Below, piece after piece: positions 62,361 to 64,000 of a stretch of 64,000 nt of DNA (within the stretch, counting starts at the first letter, position 1; each line of letters begins with the position of its first letter). The stretch covers positions 1,701,001 through 1,765,000 of the forward strand of contig NZ_CP139418.1 of assembly GCF_034137685.1 (NCBI RefSeq), read 5' to 3'. Origin of the DNA: Streptococcus sp. S1 (GTDB taxonomy: Bacteria > Bacillota > Bacilli > Lactobacillales > Streptococcaceae). A program made the translations under genes and the position numbers. The notes under the pieces were generated by a model, which saw only the letters and a program-made list of their open reading frames with translations, was not told the DNA's origin and did no database searches.

Positions 62361-62533
62361 GAGAGTGGGACAGAAATCGGTAATTCGTTAGAATTCGATT
62401 TCGTCGTCCCACCTCCGCACAGTTGAGTAGGGCTGTAAAAGCTGATGAAATCAGCGTAGTAGAGCCCACTCAACCACTGCGTCTTGCTCGATAATCCAAA
62501 AACAATTGAGAGGCTAGGACTTTTGTCCCAGCC
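62361..62533. repeat. ~175-bp inverted-terminal-repeat element, copy B
   Basis: Reverse complement of copy A (43664-43837) with about half a dozen differences, such as TAAGC/TACGC and one terminal change (TTCTG to TTTTG). It lies between the APC permease start and the end of a DUF1129 gene. Terminal hairpin GGCTGGGAC-aaaa-GTCCTAGCC may terminate the DUF1129 message. Confidence 0.85.
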
Positions 62534-62545
62534 CCCCTTTTCTTT

Positions 62546-63376
62546 CTATTTATCACTTTCCGTCCTATTCTTTTTCAAAGCACGAATCGTAAACCAATAA
62601 TAAATAACTAGCCCAAAGACGATGATCACTGTGGGCAGAAGAACCGTCATACCAAGATTCTGAACTCCTTGTGCCAAGGTCCAGCGATGTAAGAATCCAA
62701 CCACTAAAAAGGCGACGATAGGAAAGATGAAAGCTCGTCCAAACTCTTCTTTCCATTGCCAAAGAATGAGAGCTCCGCTAGCCCCTGTCATGAGAAGAGC
62801 ATCCCAAGGACTAGGGACCACTAGCCAGGCAAGAGCAGGTAAGAAACGGACGCCCACTATTTCACCGACAAAATAGAATCCTAGAACTAGAACGAATGCT
62901 ACATAAATTGCTTTTTTTGCTTTTTCTTCCACAAAAATGAGGCGACGAAGGAGATAGAAGATCATCCCAACAGCTAGGAGTCCCAAAATGATGTCGGTCA
63001 AATAGACGAGAGGCTTGAGCACAAGGACCGCTTGAGAAGCAAAATCACTTAAGAGGCGATAAAAAATCACAATACCTGAAAAGATAGCCCCATATTTCAA
63101 AACAGACCGCGTCGATTCTTTAGGCATATTTTCGATGATTTGGTCTGCCATTCCCTTTGGATCGAGACCAAAATAATCCTTTGCCGTGAGGCCATCTCCG
63201 CTTGCTTGCGAAAAGTCAAGTGCTAGATTATAGACCTGCTCTCTTAAGGCTTTCTCCTCATATAAGAAACCTGCAAGATTGAAATAATCCCAGAGATCTT
63301 GGAAATAGGCTTGGTCCTCTTGGCTAAAGGTTTGCATCAAGACCTGCGTTTCTTCATAATACATTGCTGATTTCAT
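62546..63376 (-). CDS. DUF1129 membrane protein, second of a pair
   Basis: A 276-residue protein starting MKSAMYYEETQVLMQTFSQE. A soluble N-terminal part carries the family block AKDYFGLDPKGMADQIIENM, followed by about six to eight membrane helices. DUF1129 has no established function. The ATG overlaps the stop of the upstream gene (ATGA), which shows coupling and sets the start; the open frame itself extends to 63493. The two proteins are paralogues. Confidence 0.85.
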   Translation of the reverse strand: MKSAMYYEETQVLMQTFSQEDQAYFQDLWDYFNLAGFLYEEKALREQVYNLALDFSQASGDGLTAKDYFGLDPKGMADQIIENMPKESTRSVLKYGAIFSGIVIFYRLLSDFASQAVLVLKPLVYLTDIILGLLAVGMIFYLLRRLIFVEEKAKKAIYVAFVLVLGFYFVGEIVGVRFLPALAWLVVPSPWDALLMTGASGALILWQWKEEFGRAFIFPIVAFLVVGFLHRWTLAQGVQNLGMTVLLPTVIIVFGLVIYYWFTIRALKKNRTESDK

Positions 63377-64000
63377 GCTTCTTCCTTCTTTCTTTGGAGA
63401 CAAAATACAATGAGAGTCAGGACTAGTCCCATGAGAGGAAGTAGCCAGCCTATTAAATGAGCAGTTTCCTGATTCACAAGACGAATCCAGCATCCAGTAA
63501 CTAAGAAAGTCAGGCCCAGGACTAGTAGACTCGACATCAAACGATTCCTGCTTCTATAGGCCATAACTGCAAACCCAAGCAGGACTAAGACAGCGAGAAC
63601 AATCGCCCAACCATCTGATAAGAAGAGACCCCCAATGTGGCCAAAATAGATCGAACATAGTCGTACGATGTTCAGAAACACCATCAGGCTGATCACACTG
63701 ATAAAAGTAGCCCACGACCACTTCATTTCACCATAGCTCTGTTTGGACCAAAGCCACGTAATGAACTGGCTGAACACCAAGAAATTGAGTAGAATGACAA
63801 CATAGGTCAGGGGTTCGATTTTCAGTGGCGTCATCCAGGTAAAATCCATTAAATAACGCATGCCAACTAAGATCCCTCCAAGCATAAAGACTAGTCCCAC
63901 ATAAGATCCTAAAGAGCGTTTAGGCAAGTCTGAAAGAACTTGATCCACCATCGCCCGTGGATCCTTTCCAAAATAATCCACCGCCCGTATGCCTTCTTTC
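63373..64000 (-). CDS. DUF1129 membrane protein, first of a pair (N-terminus outside window)
   Basis: The visible 208 residues begin KEGIRAVDYFGKDPRAMVDQ and continue with about six to eight membrane helices, ending with CLQRKKEEA. The frame is open to the window edge. An internal GTG (63981) could be taken for a start, but the sequence ahead of it (KEGIRA) aligns with the neighbour's GDGLTA block, so the gene clearly continues beyond 64000. Confidence 0.85.
   Translation of the reverse strand, partial: KEGIRAVDYFGKDPRAMVDQVLSDLPKRSLGSYVGLVFMLGGILVGMRYLMDFTWMTPLKIEPLTYVVILLNFLVFSQFITWLWSKQSYGEMKWSWATFISVISLMVFLNIVRLCSIYFGHIGGLFLSDGWAIVLAVLVLLGFAVMAYRSRNRLMSSLLVLGLTFLVTGCWIRLVNQETAHLIGWLLPLMGLVLTLIVFCLQRKKEEA

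Overview
The window looks like ordinary core chromosome of an oral, mitis/sanguinis-type Streptococcus. The evidence is low-GC coding sequence, strong AAAGGAG-type ribosome binding sites, extended -10 (TGnTATAAT) promoters, two sets of SigX-type late competence genes (coiA; comEA-comEC), and streptococcal gene neighbourhoods such as prsA-methyltransferase-pepF-coiA, murF-ddl-recR-pbp2b and glmU-Nudix-macP-mtnN. A complete arginine deiminase cluster (flp, arcA, arcB, arcC, arcD, arcT, with divergent ArgR-type regulator and queA) resembles the arrangement known from S. gordonii and relatives. The exact species cannot be fixed from the sequence alone. I saw no rRNA, tRNA, insertion sequence, prophage or CRISPR array.

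Layout. 1-7.2 kb: alaS (cut by the window edge) behind a T-box leader, then prsA, an O-methyltransferase, pepF, coiA and a small lipoprotein gene. 7.3-10.8 kb: an MFS transporter, the D,D-carboxypeptidase dacA, and nagB with an apparent NagR operator in its promoter. 10.9-20 kb: queA and argR on the plus strand, converging with the arginine deiminase operon on the minus strand. 20-29 kb: a beta-lactamase-fold serine hydrolase, a HerA-like ATPase, sodA, holA, comEC/comEA and an acyltransferase. 29-33.6 kb: P-type ATPase, tRNA methyltransferase, GIY-YIG protein and aldose epimerase. 33.6-36.3 kb: two probable small RNA units and a long folded leader around the DEAD-box helicase gene. 36.3-50.5 kb: corA, prfC, three tandem paralogous membrane proteins, the murF-ddl-recR-pbp2b cell-wall cluster, a DUF3290/DUF421 pair, exoA and a VOC protein. 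50.6-57 kb: orphan peptide-binding lipoprotein, nth, and the glmU operon. 57-64 kb: an accessory-like strip with a repeat, an ASCH gene, a broken Nudix gene, two SUKH immunity-type genes, an SDR gene coupled to a Tad2-type (DUF2829) gene, an amino-acid permease and two DUF1129 membrane proteins.

How it works together. Arginine catabolism (ArcA, ArcB, ArcC, ArcD) makes ATP and ammonia; its promoter carries an excellent CcpA cre site, and an intrinsic terminator between arcB and arcC probably lowers distal expression. Envelope building is represented by NagB and GlmU (amino-sugar supply), MurF and Ddl (precursor), PBP2b, DacA and MacP (assembly and trimming) and PrsA (folding).

The least explained material is non-coding: a ~175-bp inverted-repeat element present twice almost identically in opposite orientation (plus a diverged third copy), a 192-bp multi-hairpin element closed by a perfect 10-bp stem behind the DUF421 gene, two orphan promoter-terminator units, and the ~310-nt cshA leader. 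Several genes appear to be transcribed as leaderless mRNAs. The most notable coding oddities are a Tad2-family gene overlapping an SDR gene in a non-phage setting, an endonuclease III that has lost half its iron-sulphur cysteines, and a Nudix gene stopped by one nonsense codon.
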